From Methanococcus voltae PS (GTDB taxonomy: Archaea; AGJL01; Methanococci; Methanococcales; Methanococcaceae), in contig NZ_JANUCQ010000001.1 in the NCBI RefSeq assembly GCF_024807035.1, positions 371,990-435,989 of the forward strand: a stretch of 64,000 bases of DNA, written 5' to 3'. A program made the translations under genes and the position numbers. This document shows, piece after piece, positions 9,215-19,544 of this stretch. Positions within the stretch are counted from its first letter, which is position 1; each line of letters starts with the position of its first letter. Under the pieces are notes generated by a model. That model ran no database searches. It had not been told where the DNA came from and worked only from the letters and a program-made list of their open reading frames with translations.

Positions 9215-9455
9215 ATTAATACCCTGTATACATTAATTTATAATTGTAAAATTTATTTTTTAAATCTTTTAAATCTTTATTATTTATTATTTATTATTTA
9301 TTTTTTTAGCTTTTTATCACTAGTTTATATATGATTTATTAAAATTAATAAAATAATATATTTAAATTAATCTTCGTAATATTTATATTATATTACTTAT
9401 AAACTTTAATATGTATTTACATTGAACAAAAAATATCTAAAGGAGGAAATAACAT

Positions 9456-10763
9456 ATGTTAAAAAGCATTGCGAATTATTTTGAATTTGAAAAGTACGGT
9501 ACAAACTATAAAACTGAAACCATGGCCGGTATAACAACATTTATGACAATGGGTTATATTATAGCAGTTAATCCTGGAATGTTAAGTTTAACTGGTATGG
9601 ATTACGGTGCGGTATTGGTTGCTACATGTGTCGCAGCAGCAATTTCAACATTTGTTATGGGTGTTTATGCAAAATATCCGTTTGCTTTAGCTCCAGGTAT
9701 GGGTCTTAACGCTTATTTTACCTATTCTGTATGTATGGGAATGGGTGTAGATTGGAAAGTTGCATTAGGTGCTGTTTTTATTTCTGGTATTGTTTTTATT
9801 CTTCTTACGTTAGCAAAAGTTAGGTCATGGATTTTTAATGCCATACCAAAATCTTTAAAGTATGGTACTGCTGTAGGTATCGGTCTTTTTATTACAATCA
9901 TTGGTTTGATTAGTGCTGGTATAATAGTAGATATGCCTGCTACTTTGATAGGTTTAGGTGACGTTAGAAGCCCGGCTGTTATTTTAGCATTATTTGGTTT
10001 ATTATTAATTGGCGTATTATCTGCAAAAAGAGTAAAAGGTGCTATTTTAGTAGGTATCCTATTAACTGCATTTTTAGGTATGATATTAGGTGTATCCCCA
10101 TTCCCTGCAGGAATTGTTTCAATGCCTCCAGACGTAATGCCTACATTTTTACAAATGGATGTTTTAGGGGCATTAAACATGGGTTTTGTTTCAATCATCT
10201 TTGCATTCTTATTTGTAGATTTGTTCGATACAATTGGTACCTTAAATGCTTTGAGTGCACAAGCAGGTTATTTGGATAAAGAAGGTAAATTACCAAGAGT
10301 AGATAAAGCTTTAATGGCAGATTCAGTGGGTACTTCAATAGGTGCTATATTTGGTACTTCAACCGTTACTTCATACGTTGAAGCAGCTTCTGGTATTGGA
10401 GTAGGTGGTAGAACTGGATTTGCAGCAGTAATTGTAGCTTTGTTGTTCTTATTATCAACATTCTTTTACCCGGTAGTTTCTGCAATCCCTGGATACGCTA
10501 CAGCACCAGCTTTAATATTTGTTGGTTCTTTAATGATATTGGCAATCAAGAATATCGATTTAGATGATATAACCGAAGCATTACCTGCATTTATTACAAT
10601 AGTAGGTATTCCATTTACATACAGTATTGCAAATGGTCTTGCATTAGGTTTCATATCATACCCTATATTAAAAGTATTTTCTGGAAGATACAAGGAAGTA
10701 CACCCCTTAGTTTACATATTGGCATTATTATTCATTATTAAATTTGCAATATATGGACAATAA
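9456..10763 (+). CDS. NCS2/AzgA-type purine (hypoxanthine/guanine/adenine) permease
   Basis: This integral membrane transporter probably brings purine bases into the cell by cation symport. The 435 residues form about 12-14 hydrophobic helices. Family signatures include ETMAGITTFMTMGYIIAVNP near the N-terminus, ALAPGMGLNAYF near 73-84, FVDLFDTIGTLNAL near 253-266, and GTSTVTSYVEAASGI near 299-313, which together fit the AzgA/PbuG branch. The start has the perfect ribosome binding site AAGGAGG seven bases upstream. The exact base cannot be told from sequence. It is monocistronic, with a trinucleotide repeat immediately downstream. Confidence 0.88.
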   Translation: MLKSIANYFEFEKYGTNYKTETMAGITTFMTMGYIIAVNPGMLSLTGMDYGAVLVATCVAAAISTFVMGVYAKYPFALAPGMGLNAYFTYSVCMGMGVDWKVALGAVFISGIVFILLTLAKVRSWIFNAIPKSLKYGTAVGIGLFITIIGLISAGIIVDMPATLIGLGDVRSPAVILALFGLLLIGVLSAKRVKGAILVGILLTAFLGMILGVSPFPAGIVSMPPDVMPTFLQMDVLGALNMGFVSIIFAFLFVDLFDTIGTLNALSAQAGYLDKEGKLPRVDKALMADSVGTSIGAIFGTSTVTSYVEAASGIGVGGRTGFAAVIVALLFLLSTFFYPVVSAIPGYATAPALIFVGSLMILAIKNIDLDDITEALPAFITIVGIPFTYSIANGLALGFISYPILKVFSGRYKEVHPLVYILALLFIIKFAIYGQ

Positions 10764-10788
10764 TAGAAAATAGGATAAAAATCAAAAT

Positions 10789-10838
<50 letters not shown>

Positions 10839-10881
10839 AATAGAAAATAAGTTATAAAATTTAACTTATTTACTTTTTTAA

Positions 10882-12360
10882 CTATTTTATTTGAATAAAA
10901 TTCCAAGGTATTTCTTCAGTATCATATTCACAAAGATAAATGTCCTTATCTACAGCTTTTATGAGTTCATTTGGGTTTTTTACAGATTTTAAGACTTCAG
11001 AAATCTCAAAATCACCCCTGCATAAAATTGTTTGTGCAATCATGGAATTAAAATTCTCGTAGTCGACACTGACTTTATACTTTTTGAGTTCTTTTTCAAT
11101 TGTTTTTATTTTCTTTTTACTACTTAAATCAAAAGCATGACTTTCAAATGGGGTATGCGGCTTAGGTATCATCGGATTAATACTTACGTCTACTTTACGG
11201 ACTTTTTCCTTAATTTCTTTTGTTAATGAAATTATTTCATTAATATCTTCAGATTTTTCGCCTTTAAAACCAACCATATAGTATAATTTTACAGTATTTA
11301 TGCCAAATTCTTTTGAAATATCTACTGCATTTAATATATTTTCTTTTGAAACATCTTTGTAAATATTATCCCTCATACGTTGGCTTCCAGCTTCAGGGGC
11401 TATTGTAAGGCTTTTTAATTCCAATATTTCAAGTAATTCTTCGGTAAGAGTATCTGCTCTAAGGGAAGATGGCGAAATTTTAACATCTTTTTCTTTTATA
11501 TATTGACATAATTCTAAAACGTGTTTGTAGTCACTCACTGAAGGAGCTATAAGTGCTACTTTATCGGCATCAGTGTGTTTTAAGCCCTCATCTACAATAT
11601 ATTTTAAATCCTCAAGTTTCCTATATCTTGGAGGATAGTAAATACATTTGGCCATGCAAAATTTACATCTTCGTGGGCAACCCCGCCCTATTTCAAGTAG
11701 AAAAGCTTTTCCGTACGCTCCTTCTTCATGTGTGAGTTGTTCTATCGGGTAATCTTCCAAACCCAATTTTTTGGGATAAATTCTTTTTATGCTATTTTCT
11801 TTCTTAATTTTCTCGATTACGCTTAATAATTCATTATAATAAATTTCTGCCTGTGTTTCTTCGTCGTAATTTGAAAGTTCTAAGTTTGAAAGTCCAGACG
11901 TTTCAAAAATATCTAAAATATCTGATGAAATTAATATACCGGATTTTTGTTCTTTTGAATAGTATTTATCTCTTAAATCATCATCTTGTCCAGTTATGAT
12001 GTCATACATTATATCGCTACCTTCTATTTCTCCAATTACAAAATAATCAAAGAAATTTATCAATGGTAAAGGATTAGCAATTGCACAAGGACCTCCTGCT
12101 ATAAATTTAGCATTTGGATTGGTTTTTTTTAATTCGTTGACGATTTTGATGACATTGAAATAATCATTTTCGTATTGAAGTGTTATTATAATTGCATCGG
12201 AATTTTTTATCGTGCCATAATTTTCTATGAAATACACTCCGGAGTGGATATTTTTGTATTTACTTAGATTTTCGTTCAAAATATGTGTAGCCAGGCAAGC
12301 TATACCGCCTTTAAATTTATTGGGGTATATTATTCCGGCATTATAGTTAAAATTTTGCAT
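10882..12360 (-). CDS. Radical SAM protein with N-terminal B12-binding-like domain
   Basis: The 492 residues have two parts. Residues 1-120 look like a Rossmann-type cobalamin-binding-like domain (NPNAKFIAGGPCAIANPLPL region). Residues about 215-430 form a radical SAM barrel with the cluster motif C228-x3-C232-x2-C235 (GRGCPRRCKFCMAK). EIGRGCP and APEAGSQRMRD are typical of the B12-binding/radical SAM class, which includes methylthiotransferases and methyltransferases. The N-terminal half has no obvious DxHxxG base-off cobalamin motif, so cobalamin use is uncertain. Methanogen genomes encode close relatives of unknown substrate. ATG 12360 is accepted although its ribosome binding site (AAGGGAT) is modest. 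Confidence 0.82.
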   Translation of the reverse strand: MQNFNYNAGIIYPNKFKGGIACLATHILNENLSKYKNIHSGVYFIENYGTIKNSDAIIITLQYENDYFNVIKIVNELKKTNPNAKFIAGGPCAIANPLPLINFFDYFVIGEIEGSDIMYDIITGQDDDLRDKYYSKEQKSGILISSDILDIFETSGLSNLELSNYDEETQAEIYYNELLSVIEKIKKENSIKRIYPKKLGLEDYPIEQLTHEEGAYGKAFLLEIGRGCPRRCKFCMAKCIYYPPRYRKLEDLKYIVDEGLKHTDADKVALIAPSVSDYKHVLELCQYIKEKDVKISPSSLRADTLTEELLEILELKSLTIAPEAGSQRMRDNIYKDVSKENILNAVDISKEFGINTVKLYYMVGFKGEKSEDINEIISLTKEIKEKVRKVDVSINPMIPKPHTPFESHAFDLSSKKKIKTIEKELKKYKVSVDYENFNSMIAQTILCRGDFEISEVLKSVKNPNELIKAVDKDIYLCEYDTEEIPWNFIQIK

Positions 12361-12603
12361 ATTATCCCTTTTAAATGAAGTCCTACGTATTATTATTTTA
12401 CTTATTTATTTTACTTATTTTTATATTAGTTCATATAGTATTTTACATCTTATACTTTGTATTTTACATCTAATTGTATTAATTAGTTTAATTATTTATA
12501 TAATAATTGCATAGTAAAAATACTAAAAGAATAGAAAACATATTGAAATGTATGGCAAGAATACTGATTAACAATAAATAATAAAATAAATTAACTGATT
12601 TAT

Positions 12604-13620
12604 ATGGATGATGCAACACAAAATAACAAGGATAATATTAAAAAGGATAAATTGAATAAAATAGACAAAAAATATAAATTATCTACAGAATTAAAATTTG
12701 CCAAAAAAACAAGAGAATTAGAGGAATTTGGGGCAATTCCATATAACAAATATGCAGAATGCGAGCTATGTATCCACACTAGCGAAACAAGACCTATGTA
12801 TGAATATAATGGAAAAAAATTTTGCATAGAGTGTATAAATGCCTTGAGGTTTCCACGAAACTTTGAAAAAATGAGTGAAGAGCTATTTAATCATTTGAGA
12901 GTACAAAAACAAAAGAACAATAAATATGACTGTATTTTAGGGTTTTCAGGGGGTAAAGATAGTGTAGTGGCACTATATTTATTAGTAAATGATTTAAAAT
13001 TAAAACCCTTGTGTGTAACTGTTGATAATGGATATATGGCCGATGAAGCTATGGAAAATTGCAAAAACATTGCAAAATACTTTAAAGTTGATTGGCTAGT
13101 GCTAAATAGAGATTATACAAAATTTTTTAATAAAATGATAGAACGGGGAGAATCCCCATGTAGAATATGTTCAGATATGAATATGCACGAGTTATGGCAT
13201 TTTGCAAGACAAACAAACATTACTACGATAGTTACAGGTCATGAACTGCCTTTCGGGACTACCGCCTTAAGAAACATGAAAAAAGACATAACTTTAGTAA
13301 GACTCTTGGTAGGTTATAAATTATCTGAAAAAGAGAGATACGAGATATTAGACAACTTACCATGGAATAAACCCGATTTGGGGGGATATACTACAAATTG
13401 TTTAGTATTGGGGTACGCACTACAAGAATTTTATAAAAGGCGCAATATTAGTTTTGAATACGATAGAGTTTCTGCAATGATACGTTATGGTTTAATGACT
13501 AAAGAAGAGGCACTTTCCTCATTAGAATGCCCTGAAGTGCCGTTAGAAGTACTTAAGGAACTTAAAAATAGGGGGCTAAACGTAAAAATAGAAAAAGTGG
13601 AAAAAAGTAATAATATATAA
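12604..13620 (+). CDS. PP-loop ATPase with N-terminal zinc ribbon (tRNA thiolation-like)
   Basis: This probably activates a substrate by adenylation. The SGGKDS pyrophosphatase loop is at 115-120. An N-terminal zinc ribbon is formed by C53-x2-C56 and C74-x2-C77. A further CRIC motif near 192-195 and TGHELPFGTTA follow in the catalytic domain. The layout resembles the TtuA/NcsA group and other N-type ATP-pyrophosphatases, many of which thiolate tRNA, but HELPFGTTALRN and the overall sequence suggest a distinct subfamily. The N-terminal 35 residues are Lys/Asp/Asn-rich and probably disordered. The ribosome binding site is weak (TGAT). The next gene, Pcc1-like, starts 24 bases downstream, so the two are probably cotranscribed. 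Confidence 0.8.
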   Translation: MDDATQNNKDNIKKDKLNKIDKKYKLSTELKFAKKTRELEEFGAIPYNKYAECELCIHTSETRPMYEYNGKKFCIECINALRFPRNFEKMSEELFNHLRVQKQKNNKYDCILGFSGGKDSVVALYLLVNDLKLKPLCVTVDNGYMADEAMENCKNIAKYFKVDWLVLNRDYTKFFNKMIERGESPCRICSDMNMHELWHFARQTNITTIVTGHELPFGTTALRNMKKDITLVRLLVGYKLSEKERYEILDNLPWNKPDLGGYTTNCLVLGYALQEFYKRRNISFEYDRVSAMIRYGLMTKEEALSSLECPEVPLEVLKELKNRGLNVKIEKVEKSNNI

Positions 13621-13644
13621 ATAATATATAACTAGGATGATTTT

Positions 13645-13950
13645 ATGATACAGAATGTAACGTACAAAATGGGCTTTGATTCTTCAAAAATCATAGTGGA
13701 TAGTTTAAAAGTTGACGATGTTAACGCAGGATTGATTATAAAAACTAATTTTGAGGAATTTGAAAATAAAGATATGGATAGATTACAAAATACTGGGAAA
13801 TTGGTGTTTTCTGTTGAAACTAACTCCATAGGTTCTTTAAAAAATATAATTGACGATTTTTTTGTAAACCTTGAAATGGCAGAAAAAATTCAAGAAATTA
13901 ATACATCTAATAAACTTAATAAACTTAATAAAATTAGTGAAAAAAAATAA
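13645..13950 (+). CDS. pcc1: KEOPS complex subunit Pcc1-like protein
   Basis: Pcc1 is the small dimerising subunit of KEOPS, which makes the N6-threonylcarbamoyl modification of tRNA A37. The 101-residue product has the expected size and order: a beta strand (MIQNVTYKMGF), a helix with IIVDSLKVDD, GLIIKTNFEEFENKDMDRL, then LVFSVETNSIGSLKNIIDDFFVNLEMAEKI, which fits the family's ALRAxxNS-type helix entry. The match is by pattern and is not exact. The C-terminus ends in NKLNKLNKI, coded by a short DNA repeat. The start has AGGATGAT upstream and lies 24 bases after the PP-loop gene, consistent with a tRNA-modification operon. Confidence 0.62.
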   Translation: MIQNVTYKMGFDSSKIIVDSLKVDDVNAGLIIKTNFEEFENKDMDRLQNTGKLVFSVETNSIGSLKNIIDDFFVNLEMAEKIQEINTSNKLNKLNKISEKK

Positions 13951-14100
13951 AAAACAGAAAAAAGAATAATATATATTAAAATAAGTCTAACCCCTAATTA
14001 TTAATTATTAATTATCACTTAATGATTAATATATGGATTAAAAATTAAAAATTAAAACTAAATAAATTAAAACTAACAAGTATAATTGAGCGGATTTAAT

Positions 14101-14673
14101 ATGAAATTTAATTTTGAATCAATCAAAATATTTTTAAAAACATTTATCGAGGAATTTGATAAAAGATATGTCGTAAGAGGGCTTATAGATGGCTCATTAT
14201 CCACATTGGGCGTAGTAATCGGTGCAAGCACAGGTTCTGCTTCAATTATAATAGCTGCGGGTATTGGAGGGGGTATTGCAAACGGTATTTCAAACATATT
14301 GGGTGCTTTAACTGCAGAAAGGGCAATGATAGAAGAAGAAAGAAGTTATAAGGAAAAAAATCTATTAATGGAAGAAGGTTACTTAAAAAAGACGAGTGAA
14401 TACAAAGTTAAAGTGGAAAAAAGTGCTTATTGTGGTATTTACGATGGTATAAGTACGATAATAGGCTCTGTAATTCCTGTAATTCCGTTCTTTATAGTCA
14501 AACCTGCTGAAGCGATACTTTTGGCAATTGGCCTAACACTGATAATATTATTCGTATTGGGAATTTATATAGGTAGACTTTCACGTGAAAATCTTATAAT
14601 CGCAGGTTTAAAAATGGTAGCGGGCGGTGTTATAGTCGCTATTATTTCAAAATTAGTAGAAGGTTTCTTCTAA
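14101..14673 (+). CDS. VIT1/CCC1-related membrane protein (TIGR00267-like)
   Basis: This integral membrane protein is of the family related to vacuolar iron transporters. About 190 residues follow ATG 14101; a TTG at 14086 is also possible. Residues about 22-70 contain RGLIDGSLSTLGVVIGASTG and then a glycine-rich helix, GIGGGIANGISNILGA. The second half has YCGIYDGISTIIGSVIPVIPF, a repeat of the same glycine/serine-rich pattern, followed by two hydrophobic helices. This two-fold pattern fits VIT1-like metal transporters. The substrate is unknown. The next gene begins 17 bases after the stop, so they likely form an operon. Confidence 0.72.
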   Translation: MKFNFESIKIFLKTFIEEFDKRYVVRGLIDGSLSTLGVVIGASTGSASIIIAAGIGGGIANGISNILGALTAERAMIEEERSYKEKNLLMEEGYLKKTSEYKVKVEKSAYCGIYDGISTIIGSVIPVIPFFIVKPAEAILLAIGLTLIILFVLGIYIGRLSRENLIIAGLKMVAGGVIVAIISKLVEGFF

Positions 14674-14690
14674 GGTAATAAGGTGAAATT

Positions 14691-15179
14691 TTGGATATTA
14701 AAATGCTATTAGAGGATTTGAAAGAAAAAAGTTTTGAAATAAGTATTTACGACTTTATAAATGCGAAGATAGAGCTTGAAAAGGAATTAAAATATTTACC
14801 TGAAGGGTATAGGCAATGTTATATCGATGATTTTTTTACCTACTTCCCAAAAATAATTAAAGAGATTAAAGCTGTGAATTTAGATAATTTAGAGACTTTT
14901 GAGATACAAGAAGAAGACTTGGAAAGATTACTAAGTAGATTAGAAGTTCTATCAGTTAAAGAAAATAAATCTTATAAGATATTTAGAATTGTGATACCTT
15001 ATTTAGTTTTCTTTGCTAAAAAACCCCTTCACGCATTAACGACTAGATTTCCAGGTAAAAAATCAATAGTATCTAAAAACGGAGTCTATTACTGCCCTAT
15101 AAAAGAAGCGCAAAATAACGAGTTATCGATATGTGAATTTTGCATCTGTAAAGATATTAAAGAACTAGAAAAAAGTTAA
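14691..15179 (+). CDS. DUF2115 (UPF0305) family protein
   Basis: The start is TTG 14691, with AGGTGA six bases upstream. The 162 residues are mainly helical, with the family-like segment YRQCYIDDFFTYFPKI near 41-56 and the C-terminal cysteine-rich tail FPGKKSIVSKNGVYYCPIK followed by SICEFCICK. The four C-terminal cysteines (YCP, CEFCIC) could bind a metal. The family occurs in methanogens and has no known function. It follows the VIT1-like gene by 17 bases, which suggests cotranscription. The last codons overlap a 10-bp repeat (AAAAAAGTTA) that runs through the stop codon. Confidence 0.68.
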   Translation: MDIKMLLEDLKEKSFEISIYDFINAKIELEKELKYLPEGYRQCYIDDFFTYFPKIIKEIKAVNLDNLETFEIQEEDLERLLSRLEVLSVKENKSYKIFRIVIPYLVFFAKKPLHALTTRFPGKKSIVSKNGVYYCPIKEAQNNELSICEFCICKDIKELEKS

Positions 15180-15293
15180 AAAAGTTAAAAAAGTTAAAAA
15201 TTTAACTTATTTATTATTATTTTTTTACTATTTATTATTATTTTTACCATTTTCCATATATTGCAAATTTAATTCAACAAACGCTGTTTTAAA

Positions 15294-17057
15294 TTACATT
15301 TTACCTGGAACTTCAATACCTAAGAGGTCTAATGAATTTTCAAGAACTGTTTTGGTCGCATTAACAATTTTAATTCTTGGAATTTTAATATCGTCTGATT
15401 CTTTCAGGATTGGACAATTTCCATAGAATTTGTTAAATGATTGCGCAACGTCAAGAACGTAATTAGCCAATATTTGAGGTTTTCTAACGTCTGCAGATTT
15501 TTCAATGATTTCAGGAAGTTTTGATAACATTCTTACGAGAACTTTTTCACTATCGTTCATTTCGTAGTTGAATTCAGCATCTAAATTATTTAAATTATTT
15601 AATGTATCTGAATTACCCATTTCTGAAACGTTTTCAAGTATTCTACAGCATCTAGCGTGAGCATACTGGATTACTGGACAACCTACTTTTTCAAAGTCAA
15701 GAGCTTCGTCCCATCTGAATATCATAGGTTTTTCAGGTGAAATTCTAACGATGTTGTATCTGACTGCACCTACTGCTATTTTATTGGCTATTTCTTCGAT
15801 TTCAGCTTCATCGGTAGCCACATTTCTTTTAATAATTTCATCTTTAGCCCTAACTTTTGCTTCTTCGAGTAATTCATCCATACTAATGAATGTACCTCGC
15901 CTTGTACTCATAGAGCCTTCAGGTAATGAAATAAACTCATAAAATACAATATCTGCTTCATTGTAGTCCAATAAGTTGAGTGTTTTATTTACCATAATAG
16001 CGGTTAATTTGTGGTCTGCACCGAGTAAGTTAACCGCTTTATCGCAATTTTCCATTTTAGCAATGTGATAAGCTATATCTCTTGTAGAATACAAGCTAGT
16101 ACCGTTTAATCTTGCAAGAACCATTTTTTTCTCGATTCCGTAGTCGGATAAATCCAATCTGTAAACTTCATCTTTAACTACTTTTCCAGTTTCTTTTAAA
16201 CGAGCTATCAAGTTTTTTACGTCGCCATTTTTAACAAAACTACTTTCCCATACGAATTTGTCATGGTAAATGTTTAAATTTCCCAAAGTTTCTTTAAATC
16301 CATCAAGGGTATAATTTACAGCTTTTTCGAATTTACCCATTATTTCAGATTTTTTACCTTCTTTTTCAAAGATTTCGCAATCACTTTCGTAGTTTCTCAT
16401 TAAATCAAGGATTTCTTGATTAAGTTCTTCATTTTCGTTTAATAACTTGTTAGTTTCAACGTAAACTTCGCCTATTCCGTGGTCGTGTTTCTTTTCTCCG
16501 TCTAATTCAAATTTATCAAGTCCATAAACTACAATAGCTTCTTGTCTGCCCATATCATTTACATAATATTGTGTTTCAACGTCATAGCCTGCATTTATTA
16601 AGATTCTCTTTAAACTGTCTCCTATAACCATGTTTCGACCGTGACCAATGTGGAAAGGACCGTTGGGGTTTGCAGAAGTGTGTTCAAGGATAACTTTTTC
16701 ATTCTTGTTATCTAATTTACCAAAAGACTCTTTTTTAGCTCCTATGGTAGATAAAATATCTTTTGAAAACTCATTGTAATCTACAAAGAAATTTATGTAT
16801 CCGTTTAAAGCTTCTATTTTTTCTATTTTTAAAGCTTTTAAATCGTTTTCATCAATTAATTGAGTTACAATATCTTCTGCAATCATTTTAGGGGCTTTTC
16901 TAAGTGGCTTGGCTAATCTAAAGCAAATATTTGTAGAATAATCGCCCATATTTATGGAAGGAGGCTCATCTAGTCTTATTTCTATTTCTTCGCCGGTTAA
17001 ATTTTTTACTTTTTCGTTTAAAATTTCTATAAGTTTATTTTCAATCTCGTTTGACAT
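15294..17057 (-). CDS. argS: Arginyl-tRNA synthetase
   Basis: This class I synthetase charges tRNA-Arg. ATG 17057 is chosen because GAGGGA lies five bases upstream; the upstream in-frame ATG at 17069 overlaps that site. The 587 residues contain the N-terminal additional domain, [13 protein letters not shown] with the HIGH motif at 136-139, YYVNDMGRQ, and SMSTRRG in the position of the KMSKS loop, which ArgRS often lacks. A C-terminal anticodon-binding DALR domain ends in VPGKM. The lengths and motifs are those of a complete enzyme. It is divergent from rqcH, with a 196-bp shared promoter region. Confidence 0.96.
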   Translation of the reverse strand: MSNEIENKLIEILNEKVKNLTGEEIEIRLDEPPSINMGDYSTNICFRLAKPLRKAPKMIAEDIVTQLIDENDLKALKIEKIEALNGYINFFVDYNEFSKDILSTIGAKKESFGKLDNKNEKVILEHTSANPNGPFHIGHGRNMVIGDSLKRILINAGYDVETQYYVNDMGRQEAIVVYGLDKFELDGEKKHDHGIGEVYVETNKLLNENEELNQEILDLMRNYESDCEIFEKEGKKSEIMGKFEKAVNYTLDGFKETLGNLNIYHDKFVWESSFVKNGDVKNLIARLKETGKVVKDEVYRLDLSDYGIEKKMVLARLNGTSLYSTRDIAYHIAKMENCDKAVNLLGADHKLTAIMVNKTLNLLDYNEADIVFYEFISLPEGSMSTRRGTFISMDELLEEAKVRAKDEIIKRNVATDEAEIEEIANKIAVGAVRYNIVRISPEKPMIFRWDEALDFEKVGCPVIQYAHARCCRILENVSEMGNSDTLNNLNNLDAEFNYEMNDSEKVLVRMLSKLPEIIEKSADVRKPQILANYVLDVAQSFNKFYGNCPILKESDDIKIPRIKIVNATKTVLENSLDLLGIEVPGKM

Positions 17058-17253
17058 AATTTCCCTCAATAAGTAATTATTTTTATTGGAATGAATTATA
17101 ATGAATTATAATGAATTAAAATCAAGTATGGTAAATTAAATATAATTTTGAGTACAAGTTTATATGTTTATATATTTATAATATATAATTATTATCGATA
17201 TTATAGATTTTCATCCTATAAAAATCAAATTATCGAATATCGTAGGTGTTACA

Positions 17254-19464
17254 ATGCAAAATAATTCAGATTTATTAAATCATTTAAAGACCGAAAAAAA
17301 AGAAATGACAAACATTGATATAAGTGTAGCTGTTAAAGAACTTCAAAGCTTAATCAATGCCAAATTTGACAAAGCTTTTTTGGTAAATAACCAAGATGGT
17401 AGGGAATTAATTTTAAAAGTCCATAATACCGAGATGGGAACCCAAGAAATAATAATCGGTATCGGAAAATATAAATATATCACTAAAACCGAATATGACC
17501 GTCAAAAACCAAAGAATCCTCATTCTTTTGTTATGCTGTTGAGAAAAAATTTAAGAAATATAAAAATTACCAAAATAGAGCAACATAACTTTGACAGAAT
17601 TGTAAAAATAACCTTTGAATGGAATGAATTAAAATATATGCTGATTATAGAGTTATTTAAAGATGGAAACGTAATTTTATTGGATAGCGACAATAAAATA
17701 ATAATGCCGTTACGTACTGAACGTTTTAGCGACCGTAAATTAATACCTAAGGAAGAATACAGGTTCCCAACTCAAAGAGATTTAGAACCTGCTAATTTAG
17801 AGTATGAAGTCACCAAAAAAATCTTTAAAGAAGAATTGAAGAAAGAAGAATTCATTGATTTGGAAATTGTAAGAATTATCTCAAGACTTTTTGGATTGGC
17901 GGGAGTCTATGCCGAAGAAATTTGTAAAATAGCAAATATGGATAAAAATTTAAAAAATCCAAACGGAGAGCAATCAGAGCAACTCTATAGTGGAATAAAG
18001 GAATTTTTTAAGTTGTTAACTACAACTAAACCTTATACAATAATTGCTGAAGAAAAAACAAAAGAAGAACAAAATAACCAAAATAACCAAAAAGAAGAAC
18101 AACAAAGCATTGCTAAAAAAATAATCGATGTTAGCCCAATTGAGTTAATTAGATATGAAGAAAGCAATTTACCTAATTTAATAAAATTAAAAGTGGAGAA
18201 TAACATAAAGGTCTATAAAAAATACTACACTAGCTATTTAACTGCATTAGATGAGTATTTTTCCCAATTTATACTTCAAAAGGATATTAAAAAAGAAGAA
18301 ACAAAACTTGACAAGCTTATAAAGAAGCAAGAAAGAATTGTAAACAGCCAAATTGAAACAAAAGCCAAGTATGAAAAGCAATCTGCTAAAAACCACGAAA
18401 AAGGTGATTTAATATATGCAAATTTCACAGAAATTGACGAAATAATAAATACAATCCGTTCAGCTCGCGAAAAAATGGAATGGAAGCAAATTAAGAAAAT
18501 CATTTCTGAAAATAAAGACAATCCGATACTTGGTAAAGTTGAAAGTATCAACGAAAAGAACGCTGAATTAAATTTAAAGTTAATTGCTGAATATGGTGGA
18601 GATTTAGGCACTTTAAAAGGAAATGTGGCAATAGATATAAGAAAATCTGCTTTTGAAAATGCAGACGATTATTATACAAAGGCTAAGAAGTTTAAATATA
18701 AAGTAGCTGGTGTAATTACCGCTTTGGAAATATCTCAGAAGAAATTAGCTAAAGTAAAGCAACAAACAGAACTTGACGCTGAACTTTTAAAACAAAAGCA
18801 ACAAAACATTAAGAAAAAGGAAAGAAGAGTATTAAAATGGTATGAAAAGTTAAAATGGACAATAATTGATAATTATTTAGTTATTGCAGGTAAGGATGCA
18901 ACAACGAATGAAATAATTGTTAAAAAATACTTAGAAAAGAACGATATAGTATTTCACACATTAATGGAAGGAGCTCCATTTACTGTTATTAAAAATACGT
19001 CCGAAGAAACTCCAAGTGAAGAAACTTTATTAGAAGTGGCCAAATTCGCAGTTTCTCATTCAAAAGCTTGGAAATTAGGATTGGGTAGTGCAGATGTATA
19101 TTGGGTAACTCCTGAACAAATTTCTAAGACTGCAGAAAGTGGGGAATTCCTTAAAAAAGGTGCTTTTGTAATAAGGGGTAAAAGAAACTTTATTAGAAGT
19201 GCTCCTTTGGATTTAGGTGTGGGTATCTTAGAATATGATGGTGAAAAACGAGTAACAACGGCACCATCAAAAACAATTGAAAATTCATTTGAAAAATATG
19301 AATTAATTAAACCTGGTAAACTTAAGAAGAGTAATTTAGTAAAACAACTATTAAATGAATTCAAGGATTATGAGTTAATCGACGAAGATATATTTAGTAT
19401 ATTGCCACCTGGAGAAAGTGAATACTTGAATAGTAAAGATAGGCGATTACCGCGTAGAAAATAA
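17254..19464 (+). CDS. rqcH: RqcH/NFACT ribosome-associated quality control protein
   Basis: This is the archaeal homologue of Rqc2/NEMF, which binds 60S/50S-nascent chain complexes and can add C-terminal tails to stalled peptides. The 736 residues contain an NFACT-N domain (about 15-190), a helical and coiled-coil middle (about 330-530, rich in KKQERI and EKMEWKQIKK type segments), and the NFACT-R (DUF814) domain at about 530-650 (WYEKLKWTIIDNYLVIAGKD, DIVFHTLMEGAPFTVIKN). The insert near residues 268-290 is Gln/Asn/Glu-rich (NNQNNQKEEQQ), coded by short repeats. AGGTG lies five bases before the ATG. It is divergent from argS. Confidence 0.92.
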   Translation: MQNNSDLLNHLKTEKKEMTNIDISVAVKELQSLINAKFDKAFLVNNQDGRELILKVHNTEMGTQEIIIGIGKYKYITKTEYDRQKPKNPHSFVMLLRKNLRNIKITKIEQHNFDRIVKITFEWNELKYMLIIELFKDGNVILLDSDNKIIMPLRTERFSDRKLIPKEEYRFPTQRDLEPANLEYEVTKKIFKEELKKEEFIDLEIVRIISRLFGLAGVYAEEICKIANMDKNLKNPNGEQSEQLYSGIKEFFKLLTTTKPYTIIAEEKTKEEQNNQNNQKEEQQSIAKKIIDVSPIELIRYEESNLPNLIKLKVENNIKVYKKYYTSYLTALDEYFSQFILQKDIKKEETKLDKLIKKQERIVNSQIETKAKYEKQSAKNHEKGDLIYANFTEIDEIINTIRSAREKMEWKQIKKIISENKDNPILGKVESINEKNAELNLKLIAEYGGDLGTLKGNVAIDIRKSAFENADDYYTKAKKFKYKVAGVITALEISQKKLAKVKQQTELDAELLKQKQQNIKKKERRVLKWYEKLKWTIIDNYLVIAGKDATTNEIIVKKYLEKNDIVFHTLMEGAPFTVIKNTSEETPSEETLLEVAKFAVSHSKAWKLGLGSADVYWVTPEQISKTAESGEFLKKGAFVIRGKRNFIRSAPLDLGVGILEYDGEKRVTTAPSKTIENSFEKYELIKPGKLKKSNLVKQLLNEFKDYELIDEDIFSILPPGESEYLNSKDRRLPRRK

Positions 19465-19544
19465 AAAATAAGTTATTAAATTACTAAAAATAAAATACTA
19501 AATAGTGTACTAAAAATAGAGTACTAAAAAATAAAATTTTTATT

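Noticed and set aside
9722-10198. 158-codon minus-strand ORF inside the purine permease gene
   Set aside because: It is the shadow of a strongly supported membrane-protein gene; its Pro/Ile/Thr-rich content is typical of an antisense frame.
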